A stretch of 64,000 nt of DNA from Abditibacteriaceae bacterium. Its GTDB lineage: Bacteria; Armatimonadota; Abditibacteriia; Abditibacteriales; Abditibacteriaceae. The first letter of the stretch is position 1. The number at the start of each line of letters is the position of its first letter. The position numbers and the translations under genes are program-made. This document shows positions 44,322 to 52,818 of the stretch, piece by piece. Location: positions 62,001 through 126,000 of the forward strand of contig JAFAZH010000052.1 of the NCBI GenBank assembly GCA_019239895.1, in the 5' to 3' direction. Below the pieces are notes generated by a model. It was given only the letters and a program-made list of their open reading frames with translations. It made no database searches and was not told where the DNA came from.

Positions 44322-45106
44322 GACGCTCTATGCGTTTAAAGACCCTGACTGGTTGCGGTATATGGGCTTTGATTGGCATCTTCTCGCCTCAAGCCAATCA
44401 TGCCGATGAAATGCAGTCGTTGCCGCCTGCCCCATCATCATCGGCCACCCCGGTAACACCAACGACCCAGTCAACCATCGAAAAGATTATCACGGATGTG
44501 CCACCTTACACCGATAAGGCCGTAGCAATGGCTCCCATGCGCCCTTTATGTGCTTTTTTGGGAGCACATGTTGAATATAGCGATGGCATCATCACCTTAA
44601 CGAAAAGCTTTGGACAAACGCCACCAGGAACTCGCATTATTACAATTCGCACGGGTGGGGGGGTGGCCCAGGTTCAAGACACTACAGGTCGCCACACGGT
44701 GCGTTTGTCGTTGCCAGCCGAAGAGCGACTAAATGTCGTCTTTGTGCCACTGCGCTTCATTGTGCAAGTGCTGGGTGGTAGTGTGGATCGGATACCCGAA
44801 GGCGAGATTACCGTGATTCGCGTCGGGGAGCGGGCCGGTATTCTCACTCCTATTGCTCAAGAGGGTTATCGCGGGCCGGATGCAGCCCGTTTAACGATCA
44901 TGAACCAAGTTGGGCGTGCCCTCAGTTTAAGACTGGTGGGACCGCAGCATGTCTCAGTGGAACTGGGACGCAATAGTACCATTACACGTTCAGTGCGCCC
45001 TGGAGTTTACGCCTACCGTGCGGCATCTACTGGTATGAAACCCATGTCTGGGACGCGTCGGCTCTTAGCAGGCCGCAAGGCGATATGGGCCTGGGGCCAT
45101 CGCTAA
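44318..45106 (+). CDS. Copper amine oxidase N-terminal (stalk) domain protein, exported
   Basis: 262 residues from GTG at 44318 (or ATG at 44330). A signal-like N-terminus is followed by a Pro/Thr-rich linker. A stalk-type (PF07833) fold spans about 55-165: MAPMRPLCAFLGAHVEYSDG and then VVFVPLRFIVQVLGGSVDRI. The remaining part is beta-rich (HVSVELGRNSTITRSVRPGVYAY). The stalk domain is common in Armatimonadota and Firmicutes surface proteins, where it mediates binding. Despite the family name it is not an oxidase. Confidence 0.7.
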   Translation: MRRSMRLKTLTGCGIWALIGIFSPQANHADEMQSLPPAPSSSATPVTPTTQSTIEKIITDVPPYTDKAVAMAPMRPLCAFLGAHVEYSDGIITLTKSFGQTPPGTRIITIRTGGGVAQVQDTTGRHTVRLSLPAEERLNVVFVPLRFIVQVLGGSVDRIPEGEITVIRVGERAGILTPIAQEGYRGPDAARLTIMNQVGRALSLRLVGPQHVSVELGRNSTITRSVRPGVYAYRAASTGMKPMSGTRRLLAGRKAIWAWGHR

Positions 45107-45157
45107 AGGATACAAAGACAAAGTTTTAATTTGACAATATTTGAATAGGAGATTAGG

Positions 45158-45352
45158 ATGGCCAAGTTGGTTTCTCGTCCATACACTCAAGAACAACATT
45201 TACCCACAGTTTCCACTGCGGCGACTGCCCAAACTGACAAACCGCAATCGGGGTTAGTGAAGATTTTTGGGGTGTGTCTCATCGCGGCTCTCTTCATTGG
45301 GGCAATCATTGTTGTTATGGGGGCGTTCTCCATTCCGACTGCGCATGTCTGA
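45158..45352 (+). CDS. Small single-span membrane protein
   Basis: 64 residues, ATG at 45158 after AGGAGATTAGG. It has a polar N-terminal half, then one membrane helix (GLVKIFGVCLIAALFIGAII) and a short tail. No family is known. It may be part of the ComEA/stalk-protein gene set, 52 bases downstream. Confidence 0.5.
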   Translation: MAKLVSRPYTQEQHLPTVSTAATAQTDKPQSGLVKIFGVCLIAALFIGAIIVVMGAFSIPTAHV

Positions 45353-45378
45353 TGGCATCGGCTATAGGTGTCAAGAAG

Positions 45379-46329
45379 TTATAGCAAGTCGGATAGCACG
45401 CCTGTGACTTCACCCTGGAAATCACTACGGTTGTCATCATAGATGCTGAGTGTGCGTAAATCGGCATGGCGCGAGAGCCGCTGCACCTTGCGCACATCAC
45501 CGCCAGTAGCATCCAACGCGGCAGTAATGGCGCTATGGCGCAGTTTGTGGGGCGTCAGGTTCTTCACGCCAATAGCTTCCCCATAGCTCTTGACCAAATA
45601 AAAAAGCCCGTCACTAGTGAGCCGCTGGCGCAAATGCTGTGGCCGGTGGTCTAAGTTGCGAAACAGTGGCCCTGACTGATCGGTGGCATGGCCAGCGCGC
45701 AGCAAGTAACCCACAATCGCTTCCACGCCGCGCTCGGAAAGCGTTACGGGCTGCCGCTGAGTGCCACGCCCTTTACCAGCTATCATTAATGTGCGTTGTG
45801 ATGCCGAGAAATCACCCACATTAAGCCCATAAACCTCGGCTCGGCGCAGGGCATTTTCACAGAATAGCCGGAGAATCGCCGTATCACGCAAACCCCGCAA
45901 ATCGCCGGTGCCTGGCGTTTGTAGCAGTTGCCGCAGTGTTTCCAGGTCAACGCCTCGTGTATCCCGATAAGCAATAATCTTTTCACTGTCTACCAGATTG
46001 CGCCCATCGGTCGAGGCATAACCTAAGCGATGGGCCAATTTGAGCAAACTCCGTATGGCTGCTAGCCTACGGTTAATCGTTGCTTCGGCCAATCCTTTCT
46101 GTAAAAGGCTGTTCTTATAGACAGCTAATTCCAGGGCAATTTTAGCTGCTGGTTGTGCCACAAAGCGTCCCACTTCTTCTACTGAGGGATTCCCACAGAA
46201 AAACGCTTCCAAATCGGCCCGATATGCGCGCCGGGTCGCCTCCGAACGCTTGTCAGCAATCAGCAGTTCAAAAGGATTAATTTTTTCTACTGCTGAATTT
46301 ACAGGTTGAATTGCTTGGGTTTCCTGCAA
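45379..46329 (-). CDS. Tyrosine recombinase (XerC/XerD-like)
   Basis: 316 residues, full-length. The SAM-like core-binding N-terminal domain is followed by the catalytic domain. Catalytic residues are visible: Arg162 (ENALRRAEVYGL), Lys186 (GKGRGTQRQ), His261 and Arg264 (HKLRHS), His288 (SRHADLRTLSIY) and nucleophile Tyr297. The pattern RHADLRTLSIY resembles chromosomal Xer proteins. The gene is in front of a large AT-rich gap with a dif-like 28-mer. No second Xer gene is seen here, so it may act alone, or with a partner elsewhere. Confidence 0.85.
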   Translation of the reverse strand: MQETQAIQPVNSAVEKINPFELLIADKRSEATRRAYRADLEAFFCGNPSVEEVGRFVAQPAAKIALELAVYKNSLLQKGLAEATINRRLAAIRSLLKLAHRLGYASTDGRNLVDSEKIIAYRDTRGVDLETLRQLLQTPGTGDLRGLRDTAILRLFCENALRRAEVYGLNVGDFSASQRTLMIAGKGRGTQRQPVTLSERGVEAIVGYLLRAGHATDQSGPLFRNLDHRPQHLRQRLTSDGLFYLVKSYGEAIGVKNLTPHKLRHSAITAALDATGGDVRKVQRLSRHADLRTLSIYDDNRSDFQGEVTGVLSDLL

Positions 46330-46401
46330 GGCACCCCTCCTAGAGACTTAATAAACGCTCGTATTTTGCGATTTAGAAGCTCTAAAATCTATTTTATCAT
46401 C

Positions 46402-46433
46402 TTGCTACAGATAATGCATATTTTATGTAGCAA
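46402..46433. repeat. 32-bp imperfect dyad, candidate recombinase-binding site
   Basis: Left half TTGCTACAGATAAT, centre GCAT, right half ATTTTATGTAGCAA; 12 of 14 bases pair. It lies 73 bases upstream of the tyrosine-recombinase gene. The pieces GATAAT and TTATGTA recur in the dif-like site at 46744-46771, with slightly different spacing. Confidence 0.45.
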
Positions 46434-46743
46434 AATAATTATCAATTCCCTCTCTTATCCCTCTCTTATCTACCAAAATACGCAGATTTTAACCTTTAAT
46501 ACGCGTAAGCGGATCAAAAATTGTATACACTTATATATGATAATTAAAAAATAGTAAAGAATATTGACCTCTTATAAGAATTCCAGATTTGTCCTAATCC
46601 TCATATAGTATTGTGGACTATACCAAATAGTTTCCTCGTGATTTCCTTTGTTATAACTGAGATTTCTATGTAAAGTACTAAGATAGACATGAGTTTGGAC
46701 GCATGTAGAGCAACTATCTATGTAAAGATTTCATAAGTAAATT

Positions 46744-46771
46744 AAATATGATAATATATATTATGTAAAAA
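46744..46771. repeat. dif-like chromosome-dimer-resolution site candidate
   Basis: 28-mer with left arm AAATATGATAA, central TATATA and right arm TTATGTAAAAA. The Gram-positive dif consensus uses the same centre TATATA and right arm TTATGTAAACT. By eye 21 of 28 positions agree (6/11 left, 6/6 centre, 9/11 right). The nearby Xer gene supports the reading, but AT-richness makes chance matches possible. Confidence 0.5.
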
Positions 46772-47018
46772 ATAAAAGAAACATCGTTCTCCCCCTTTAA
46801 TGACAATAATTATTGGGCTGTTAAAAACCGGGGTGGTGAATTTTGCTCTATTTATCCGTAATACGATCAATATCCTGCTTGTATGGCACTTTGTATGGCA
46901 TTCTAACCCTCAGGCGAAGCTGGTGGTTCTATAATTGTCAATAAGATGGTATAGAAATGGTATGTAAGGTGCAGGGAATCCATCCTTTCGGATACATTAG
47001 TTACCTCAAGCGTCAGCT

Positions 47019-48752
47019 ATGGAAATGGACAAAGTTACGTTCTTGGTCAATATAGAACCGCCCGAAATGCGCGTTTTCGAGTTGCGGGGCCATCGCGTCT
47101 TTGATTTTCATGTCGAGCGTGACGGACGTTTGCTGGGTGACATCTATAAGGGCCGCGTAGAAAGTGTCCTCCCAGGCATGGATGCAGCTTTTGTTAATAT
47201 CGGCCTGACCCGTAATGCGCTTATTTATGCAGGCGATATTGGCGCAGTGGATCGCACTGCCGATAAACCTCACATTTTACCGATTGAAAAACTGGTTCGT
47301 GTTGGCGATGAAATCGTCGTTCAAATCGCCCGTCCTCCAGTGGGCACCAAGGGCGCGCGGGTTACAACTCGTGTCTCCATTCCAGGCCGTTATACAGTTC
47401 TGACGGCCCAGGCTGATAATGTGGGCATTTCGCGGCGCATTGAGAGTGATGAGGAACGCGCTAGACTGCGCCGCATTGCCGATAAACTGCGGCCTTTCGA
47501 TCATGGCCTGATTGTTCGCACCGAGGCTGACGGTATTTCGGAAGCGGAGTTAACGGCCGATGTGGCGATGTTGTCGCAGCAACTGCATAACATTATGCAA
47601 CGCGCGACGGGAGGAAAAACTCCCGTCTTATTACACCGTGACCTAGGATTATTAGGGCGCTTAGCAAGGGATCGTCTCAGTGAGAATGTGGTGGCGATTC
47701 ACATTGATGCCGAAGATGTCTTTCATGCGTTTCAAGACTTTGTGCGTCAGTTAGCTCCACAATTTGTGGATCGTGTTATCTATAGTCCTGATATTCAGCA
47801 AGTTGCCAGGGACGTTGATATTAATGCAGAAGTCACCCGCGCCTGCGAACGGGTTGTGCAATTGCCCAGCGGTGGCGGCCTGGTTATTGATGAGGCTGAG
47901 GCACTGACAGCTATTGATGTTAACACCAGCCGCTTTGTGGGCAAGAGCCGCCTCGCTGATACCGTGTTGCAAACTAATTTGGAAGCTGTGGAAGAAGCCA
48001 CCCGGCAGATTCGCCTACGAGATATTGGTGGCGTTATTGTCATTGATTTGATTGACATGGAACGCACGCGGGATAGAATCAAGGTGATGAATGCCCTGGA
48101 AACTGCCCTTAAACATGACCGCACGCGAACTCGCATCGTTCAACTCTCACCTCTTGGTCTGGTGGAGATGACGCGCCGTCGTGAAGGTCATTCGTTGCGT
48201 CAGATTATGCAACGCCCTTGCCCCTATTGTTCCGGTGATGGCTCGATCAAAACAGCGACCACAGTTGCCATTGAAATGCGGCGGCGCGTGCGCGATATGG
48301 CCCGTGCCTCACCTGGTCTTGCGATACAGGTTACGTTGCATCCTGAAGTCGCTGCGGCTTTTCTGGGCACCGATGCAGAGTATGCTCATAACCTTGAGCA
48401 GAGTACGGGGGCGGCGTTATTTCTCAGGGTTGACTTCAACCTTCATTTGGAAGCCAGTCGTATGGAACTTGGGCCGACTGCGAGCTTTGAGAGTAAATTG
48501 CCAGATACCTCCCCCGGTGCGCGCTTACATTTACCGCCTCAGTCTCCTCTCTTTCCAGATGCTACGCCTCAATATACTGTGCTGCAAAACATGCTGGTGT
48601 GGCTACAAGATGAGAATGCAGCAAGCCCTGACCGTAGCCAACCCGAACATCCAGCGCCAGCCGTTATTGAAATTATTGAGTGCGGGCACTGGTTTATTAC
48701 AGCCAGAGTCCTAGTGCATCATGCGCCGGAGAACGCGTCCGCAACTTCTTAA
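47019..48752 (+). CDS. rng: Ribonuclease G/E family endoribonuclease
   Basis: 577 residues. The S1 domain begins GDIYKGRVESVLPGMDAAFVNIG. The catalytic acidic residues are near Asp300 (AIDVNTSRF) and Asp343 (VIDLIDMERTRDR), and the Zn-link CPYCSGDG near 401-404. This is a single-domain RNase G-like enzyme rather than long RNase E, with a short C-terminal extension. It processes rRNA and degrades mRNA. The start is ATG 47019 or 47025. An unknown gene starts 28 bases after it. Confidence 0.9.
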   Translation: MEMDKVTFLVNIEPPEMRVFELRGHRVFDFHVERDGRLLGDIYKGRVESVLPGMDAAFVNIGLTRNALIYAGDIGAVDRTADKPHILPIEKLVRVGDEIVVQIARPPVGTKGARVTTRVSIPGRYTVLTAQADNVGISRRIESDEERARLRRIADKLRPFDHGLIVRTEADGISEAELTADVAMLSQQLHNIMQRATGGKTPVLLHRDLGLLGRLARDRLSENVVAIHIDAEDVFHAFQDFVRQLAPQFVDRVIYSPDIQQVARDVDINAEVTRACERVVQLPSGGGLVIDEAEALTAIDVNTSRFVGKSRLADTVLQTNLEAVEEATRQIRLRDIGGVIVIDLIDMERTRDRIKVMNALETALKHDRTRTRIVQLSPLGLVEMTRRREGHSLRQIMQRPCPYCSGDGSIKTATTVAIEMRRRVRDMARASPGLAIQVTLHPEVAAAFLGTDAEYAHNLEQSTGAALFLRVDFNLHLEASRMELGPTASFESKLPDTSPGARLHLPPQSPLFPDATPQYTVLQNMLVWLQDENAASPDRSQPEHPAPAVIEIIECGHWFITARVLVHHAPENASATS

Positions 48753-48780
48753 ACTTCTTAAGATAGCAACCGCTTAAGCT

Positions 48781-49578
48781 ATGGCAGAGTCACCACCTAC
48801 CCTTCCGCTACAAGAGTTAGTGGAGTTAGCCGTTGCGCCTACTCCACCGGCTGCATTTTATATTGCTCCACGCCAGCAAGAAAACCGTTGGCAAGTCCAG
48901 CTTTTACCCACTCCTTACCCCAGTATTAGCCAGCGCGGGGGATGGTGGGCTGTGCTGCATGAGATGTGTGGGGATGCACCCCATAAATATCACCCGAAAT
49001 ACCTTATGGCTGTTCTGTCGGCGGGAACATTACTGGACGGAGAGAGTTTGCTGGCCACGCTGTTGTCCCAATTGCTGGAATGGCCAGTGCCAGCAATTGA
49101 CTTCACTACGGAGGAGTTCGTGCGGCGCTCCATGTCGCTCAACGGTATGCGGATGAGCCTGGAATATTTTGAGTCTGGTTCGTTGCGCGTGATCCAATTA
49201 GTAGAACAGCGTCTGGATGCCGGGCAGCGCGATGTGGTGCATGATGTGCTGGTTTATCTTATGCAGCAAATAGTGGATATTGGGGCAAAAGCGCAGGAAG
49301 CGCGTCTACTACGAGCCGAATCTCTGGCCGCCTATCTAGGCTTACAGCAGGAACGGGTCAATCATCTCCTGCTAAGTTCGCGTTTAGCCTCTCGGCGCAT
49401 CGCTGAACAGATTCAGAATGGTTACGCTGGGCCAGTGCGACGGGCCATAGATGTGCCAGCACTGGTGCAGAGCCAGCTAGCACACCTGCGGCCAACGTTG
49501 CAACAGTATAAACGCGAGGAAAACCAGGTTTTATGGCTACTCGATGAAATCGTAGGACTGCTGCGCCAAAATCGTTAA
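48781..49578 (+). CDS. Hypothetical protein downstream of rng
   Basis: 265 residues, not recognised. It appears soluble and mostly helical, with a RGGWWAVLHEMCGDAPHKYH segment and a C-terminal charged coiled-coil-like part (QLAHLRPTLQQYKREENQVL). It lacks membrane helices and metal motifs. Position 28 bases after rng suggests cotranscription with RNase G, but the role is unknown. Confidence 0.5.
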   Translation: MAESPPTLPLQELVELAVAPTPPAAFYIAPRQQENRWQVQLLPTPYPSISQRGGWWAVLHEMCGDAPHKYHPKYLMAVLSAGTLLDGESLLATLLSQLLEWPVPAIDFTTEEFVRRSMSLNGMRMSLEYFESGSLRVIQLVEQRLDAGQRDVVHDVLVYLMQQIVDIGAKAQEARLLRAESLAAYLGLQQERVNHLLLSSRLASRRIAEQIQNGYAGPVRRAIDVPALVQSQLAHLRPTLQQYKREENQVLWLLDEIVGLLRQNR

Positions 49579-49606
49579 ACTGTGAGTCACAGAAGGTGAA
49601 ATTAGC

Positions 49607-50911
49607 ATGAATGTGACACTTCGCTATGGGCGTGAAGGAATGCCTGTAGATATTTCGGACGATTTAGATATTCAAGTTTTGCGTCTCAATCCCCTGCCCC
49701 CACTGGCCGATGCAGCAACAGCATTGGAGGATTCTTTCCGCTCTCCAATTCATTCACCGTCGCTCGACCGTCTGGCACAAGGTCGTGAATCGGCGTGCAT
49801 TGTTATCAGCGATGTAACACGCCCCGTCCCTAACGAAAAAATCTTGGAGCCGATGTTGGCTTGCCTGCACGACAGCGGCATCGCGGAAGATAAAATTACG
49901 ATTCTGGTTGCCACCGGCTTACACCGTCCCAACGAAGGGCCAGAGTTGGAAGAGATGATCGGGGCAAAGATTAAAGACAAATACAAAGTGATTAACCATG
50001 TCGCCCGTGATAACCAAATGCAAACGCCTATTGGTGAGGTGCCGCTGGGGATCAATGGTGACAGTGCGCGGGTTGCCATTGATAGCATTTATCTACAGAG
50101 CGATTTAAAAATCACGACGGGTCTGGTGGAGCCACACCTGATGGCAGGTTATTCTGGCGGACGTAAGCTGGTGTGTCCTGGTATTGCATCCGCCGAAACG
50201 ATTATGCAGTTCCACTCCCCGCCCATGATCGGCCACCCTAAAGCTTATGCTGGTAATGTTCAGGAAAACCCGGTGCATAAGATGAGTCGTGCCGTGGCCG
50301 GAATCGCAGGTGTAGACTTTATCTGCAATGTCACGCTCAGTGAAAATCGTGAGATTACAGGTGTCTTCAGCGGTGACTTGGATGCTGCGCATACGGCGGG
50401 CATGGCGCATGTAGACCAGCAAAGCAAAGTCGCCTGTGAACCAGCCGACATTGTAATCACCAGTGGCGCGGGCTATCCCCTGGACACGACGCTGTACCAG
50501 GCGGTGAAGGGTATGGTTGGCGCACTCCCCGCGATTAAGCCAGGTGGCACCATGATTCTGGCAGCAGGTATGAGCCAGGGCGTGGGTGGACACGAGTTTT
50601 CTGAAATGTGTAGGAGCTTGCGCTCTGTTGATGAGTTCATGGCCCGCATCTATGGTTCCAGTGTAGTGATTGACCAGTGGCAACTCCAGGAGATGATGCA
50701 GGTTTTGCAAAAATGTGAAGTGATGATAATCTCTGACGGGGTGCCTGCGGAGACCTTACGCGATTGCCTGCTGACGCCGATGCCAAGCGTTGGGGAAGCT
50801 CTTAAAGCGGCTCTCAAAAAGCATGGCAACGATGCCAAAATTACAGTTATCCCCGAAGGCCCGTATGTAACACCCGCACCACGCCATAACGGTGTGCGGC
50901 ATGGCGCATAA
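49607..50911 (+). CDS. larA: Nickel-dependent lactate racemase family protein (LarA)
   Basis: 434 residues, usual LarA length. The pincer-cofactor Lys is Lys187 in GYSGGRKLVCPG, with His106 (GLHRP) and His177 (EPHLMAGYSGG). These match Lys184, His108 and His174 of L. plantarum LarA in spacing. It may racemise lactate or another 2-hydroxyacid. The cofactor genes larB, larC and larE are absent from the window, so they must lie elsewhere. The start ATG at 49607 has GGTGAAA-type spacing with a weak Shine-Dalgarno. Confidence 0.88.
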   Translation: MNVTLRYGREGMPVDISDDLDIQVLRLNPLPPLADAATALEDSFRSPIHSPSLDRLAQGRESACIVISDVTRPVPNEKILEPMLACLHDSGIAEDKITILVATGLHRPNEGPELEEMIGAKIKDKYKVINHVARDNQMQTPIGEVPLGINGDSARVAIDSIYLQSDLKITTGLVEPHLMAGYSGGRKLVCPGIASAETIMQFHSPPMIGHPKAYAGNVQENPVHKMSRAVAGIAGVDFICNVTLSENREITGVFSGDLDAAHTAGMAHVDQQSKVACEPADIVITSGAGYPLDTTLYQAVKGMVGALPAIKPGGTMILAAGMSQGVGGHEFSEMCRSLRSVDEFMARIYGSSVVIDQWQLQEMMQVLQKCEVMIISDGVPAETLRDCLLTPMPSVGEALKAALKKHGNDAKITVIPEGPYVTPAPRHNGVRHGA

Positions 50912-50923
50912 GCCCACAACCTC

Positions 50924-51694
50924 ATGAATATAACTACTGAGTCCCAATTCGGCGATCTGGCACCCTATTACGACGAATTGATGCACATGGTGCCCTATGA
51001 GCAGTGGGTTGAATATGTCATGGTGCTCTTTGGCTTTGTGGAGCACACACCACACAACGTTTTGGATTGTGCTTGTGGCACAGGTAACGTGACGCTGGAA
51101 CTGGCTAAAAACCACCTCAAAGTTACTGGCGTAGATTTGAGCCAACCCATGATCGAAGTCGCGCAGCAAAAGGCCGCGAAACTGGCGACTCCCCTGCCCG
51201 TGCGCTTCTTACAGGCAGATTTAACGGCTTTCGATTTGGGCGAAACTTTCGATTCAGCCACTTGCCTCTATGATTCCTTGAACTATATTTTGGAGCCTAA
51301 TGCTTTGCAATCGGCTTTTGGCTGTATCGCGTCGCACGTTGAGCCGAATGGAGTTTTCGTCTTCGATATGAACTCGGAATACGCGCTACAAGCCGACCTC
51401 TTCTCACAGCGCAACTATGATCCCCGCCAGGCCCTCCACTACGATTGGCGTGCCAGTTATGACCCGCCAACCCGCGTCTGTTCTGTCGAGATGAAATTCG
51501 AGCGTAACCAACCAGACGGCAGCCAGCAAGTGTTTTATGAAATGCATCGGGAACGAGCTTACTCGTTAGCCGAAATCGAAACCATGCTGCACGCCACCGG
51601 CTGGCAACTGCTGAATGTCTTCGATGCCTACACCCTCAACCGTCCTCATGGCCGCTCGGAACGTTGGTTTTTCGTGGCTCGTCGCGTTAAATAA
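50924..51694 (+). CDS. SAM-dependent methyltransferase (class I)
   Basis: 256 residues. The SAM-binding motif I is VLDCACGTGNVTLELA, with post-I VDLSQPMIEVAQQKA and DLTAF, and motif DSATCLYDSLNYI. The N-terminus PYYDELMHMVPYEQWVEYVM resembles small-molecule methyltransferases of the UbiE/BioC-like group. The substrate cannot be read. It starts 12 bases after larA and may be cotranscribed. Confidence 0.85.
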   Translation: MNITTESQFGDLAPYYDELMHMVPYEQWVEYVMVLFGFVEHTPHNVLDCACGTGNVTLELAKNHLKVTGVDLSQPMIEVAQQKAAKLATPLPVRFLQADLTAFDLGETFDSATCLYDSLNYILEPNALQSAFGCIASHVEPNGVFVFDMNSEYALQADLFSQRNYDPRQALHYDWRASYDPPTRVCSVEMKFERNQPDGSQQVFYEMHRERAYSLAEIETMLHATGWQLLNVFDAYTLNRPHGRSERWFFVARRVK

Positions 51695-51734
51695 AATGAT
51701 AGCACCGCTGAGCGTGATATATCATTGCCTGTTA

Positions 51735-52058
51735 TCAAGCATCATCGGCTCTGGCCAGCAGATTTCGACTTAACGCTCCGCTATAAGCTCCAGCCACTGC
51801 GAATGCTAAGGCTAAGAGAGTTCCGTAGTTGTGATAACGAGCGATGCCGACAGCGGGAATCCATGCTCCGATTAGCAAAGCCCAGAGCCAGGCATATTTA
51901 GGCCGCACGCTGCCAAAGACAGCACATCCCAAAAAGAGCGCCGCCGCAGAGATGGCGGTATCATCCCAGTGGGGACGTGTATCCATCCACGCGATAGCGG
52001 GGCCAGTCGCCAGCGCCGCTAACAACAGCGCCCACATATTATTGTCTTCCTTTTTCAT
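51735..52058 (-). CDS. Small integral membrane protein
   Basis: 107 residues from ATG at 52058 (AAAGGA 8 bases upstream). It has about four hydrophobic segments: MWALLLAALATGPAIAWM, TAISAAALFLGCAVFG, WLWALLIGAWIPAVGIA and LLALAFAVAGAYSG. No family was recognised. It is convergent with the methyltransferase. Confidence 0.55.
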   Translation of the reverse strand: MKKEDNNMWALLLAALATGPAIAWMDTRPHWDDTAISAAALFLGCAVFGSVRPKYAWLWALLIGAWIPAVGIARYHNYGTLLALAFAVAGAYSGALSRNLLARADDA

Positions 52059-52121
52059 CACACATCCTTTCATTAACTACGCTATTGCGCCCAGTATGCC
52101 CGTTGCTTCGGATGTGCTCAA

Positions 52122-52157
52122 GCACTTGAGTGCAGCACCAAGGTTGCACTCAAGTGC
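52122..52157. promoter_or_regulatory. Perfect 13-bp inverted repeat (hairpin or operator)
   Basis: GCACTTGAGTGCA, a 10-base loop GCACCAAGGT, then TGCACTCAAGTGC. It is in the 300-base gap between the small membrane protein and the cupin operon, 64 bases upstream of the former's start. A shorter nested dyad (TGCTCAAGCACTTGAGTGC) overlaps its left side. Nothing else in the gap was recognised. Confidence 0.5.
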
Positions 52158-52357
52158 CAGGTGCATTATGGCACGACTTGTCTTGTAGAGAGTGATTGGC
52201 GACTGCGGCTAACATGACCCGCAAAACTTCGCTGCACACTGGGTAGCTCCATGCAATCGTGAGATGCTCTCGACACCTTACAGACGTGCAGTTTCGGCGC
52301 AGCAGGCTGTTGCAGTCGGTTAGCAGTATCCTTCAGCCAAGCCGTTCAACTCTATTA

Positions 52358-52786
52358 TTATCTTTGGGAACTTGACGCATGGACGCTGCGATATTCCTCA
52401 TCGGTGACTGGTGATAGCCACTCAACATTGCCGGAGGCGCTGTTATTGGTGATGGCGATATGAGTCAGGCTGCTGTCCTGCGCTGCGCCGTGCCAGTGCT
52501 CGACCCCGGAGGGGATAACCACCACATCGCCTCTCGTCAGGGGTCTGGCAGGTTCTCCGCGTTCTTGATAATAACCCCGTCCATCGGTCACCAGCAAGAT
52601 TTGGCCTGCCGCGTGGGTGTGCCAGTTGTTGCGGCAGCCCGGCTCAAACACGACATTGCCGATGGAATAGCTGCCCGTTTCATCCTGCGGCACCAGAACC
52701 TTCACCCAAGCCGTGCCCGTAAAATAATCTGCCGGGGCTTTGTCCCCTGGCGGGAAAATAGCGTTTTGATTTTCTGTATTTATCAT
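52358..52786 (-). CDS. Cupin-domain protein
   Basis: 142 residues. A single cupin barrel: VVFEPGCRNNWHTHAAGQILLVTDGRG (motif 1 with His-x-His) and GDVVVIPSGVEHWHGA (motif 2 His). Metal ligands are intact. The full pattern resembles cupins found beside carboxymuconolactone decarboxylases, such as the (R)-mandelonitrile lyase-like group. It is the last gene of the oxidoreductase cluster on this strand. Confidence 0.83.
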   Translation of the reverse strand: MINTENQNAIFPPGDKAPADYFTGTAWVKVLVPQDETGSYSIGNVVFEPGCRNNWHTHAAGQILLVTDGRGYYQERGEPARPLTRGDVVVIPSGVEHWHGAAQDSSLTHIAITNNSASGNVEWLSPVTDEEYRSVHASSSQR

Positions 52787-52818
52787 AGTCTCCTCTATTC
52801 TTTCAAAGGTGCAGCGTC

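Larger units (their letters stand above)
46330..47018. other. AT-rich intergenic region between the Xer gene and rng
   Basis: About 690 bases with no gene and a striking AT content compared with the rest. It holds a 32-bp imperfect dyad (46402-46433), a tandem copy of CCCTCTCTTAT (about 46449-46471), two TCTATGTAAAG segments (46665-46675 and 46717-46727), and the dif-like 28-mer (46744-46771). No typical cluster of DnaA boxes was seen, so it is not an evident origin. Confidence 0.7.

Noticed and set aside
46330..47018. AT-rich gap as a replication origin
   Set aside because: No cluster of DnaA boxes, no dnaA or dnaN nearby, and the features fit a Xer site better.
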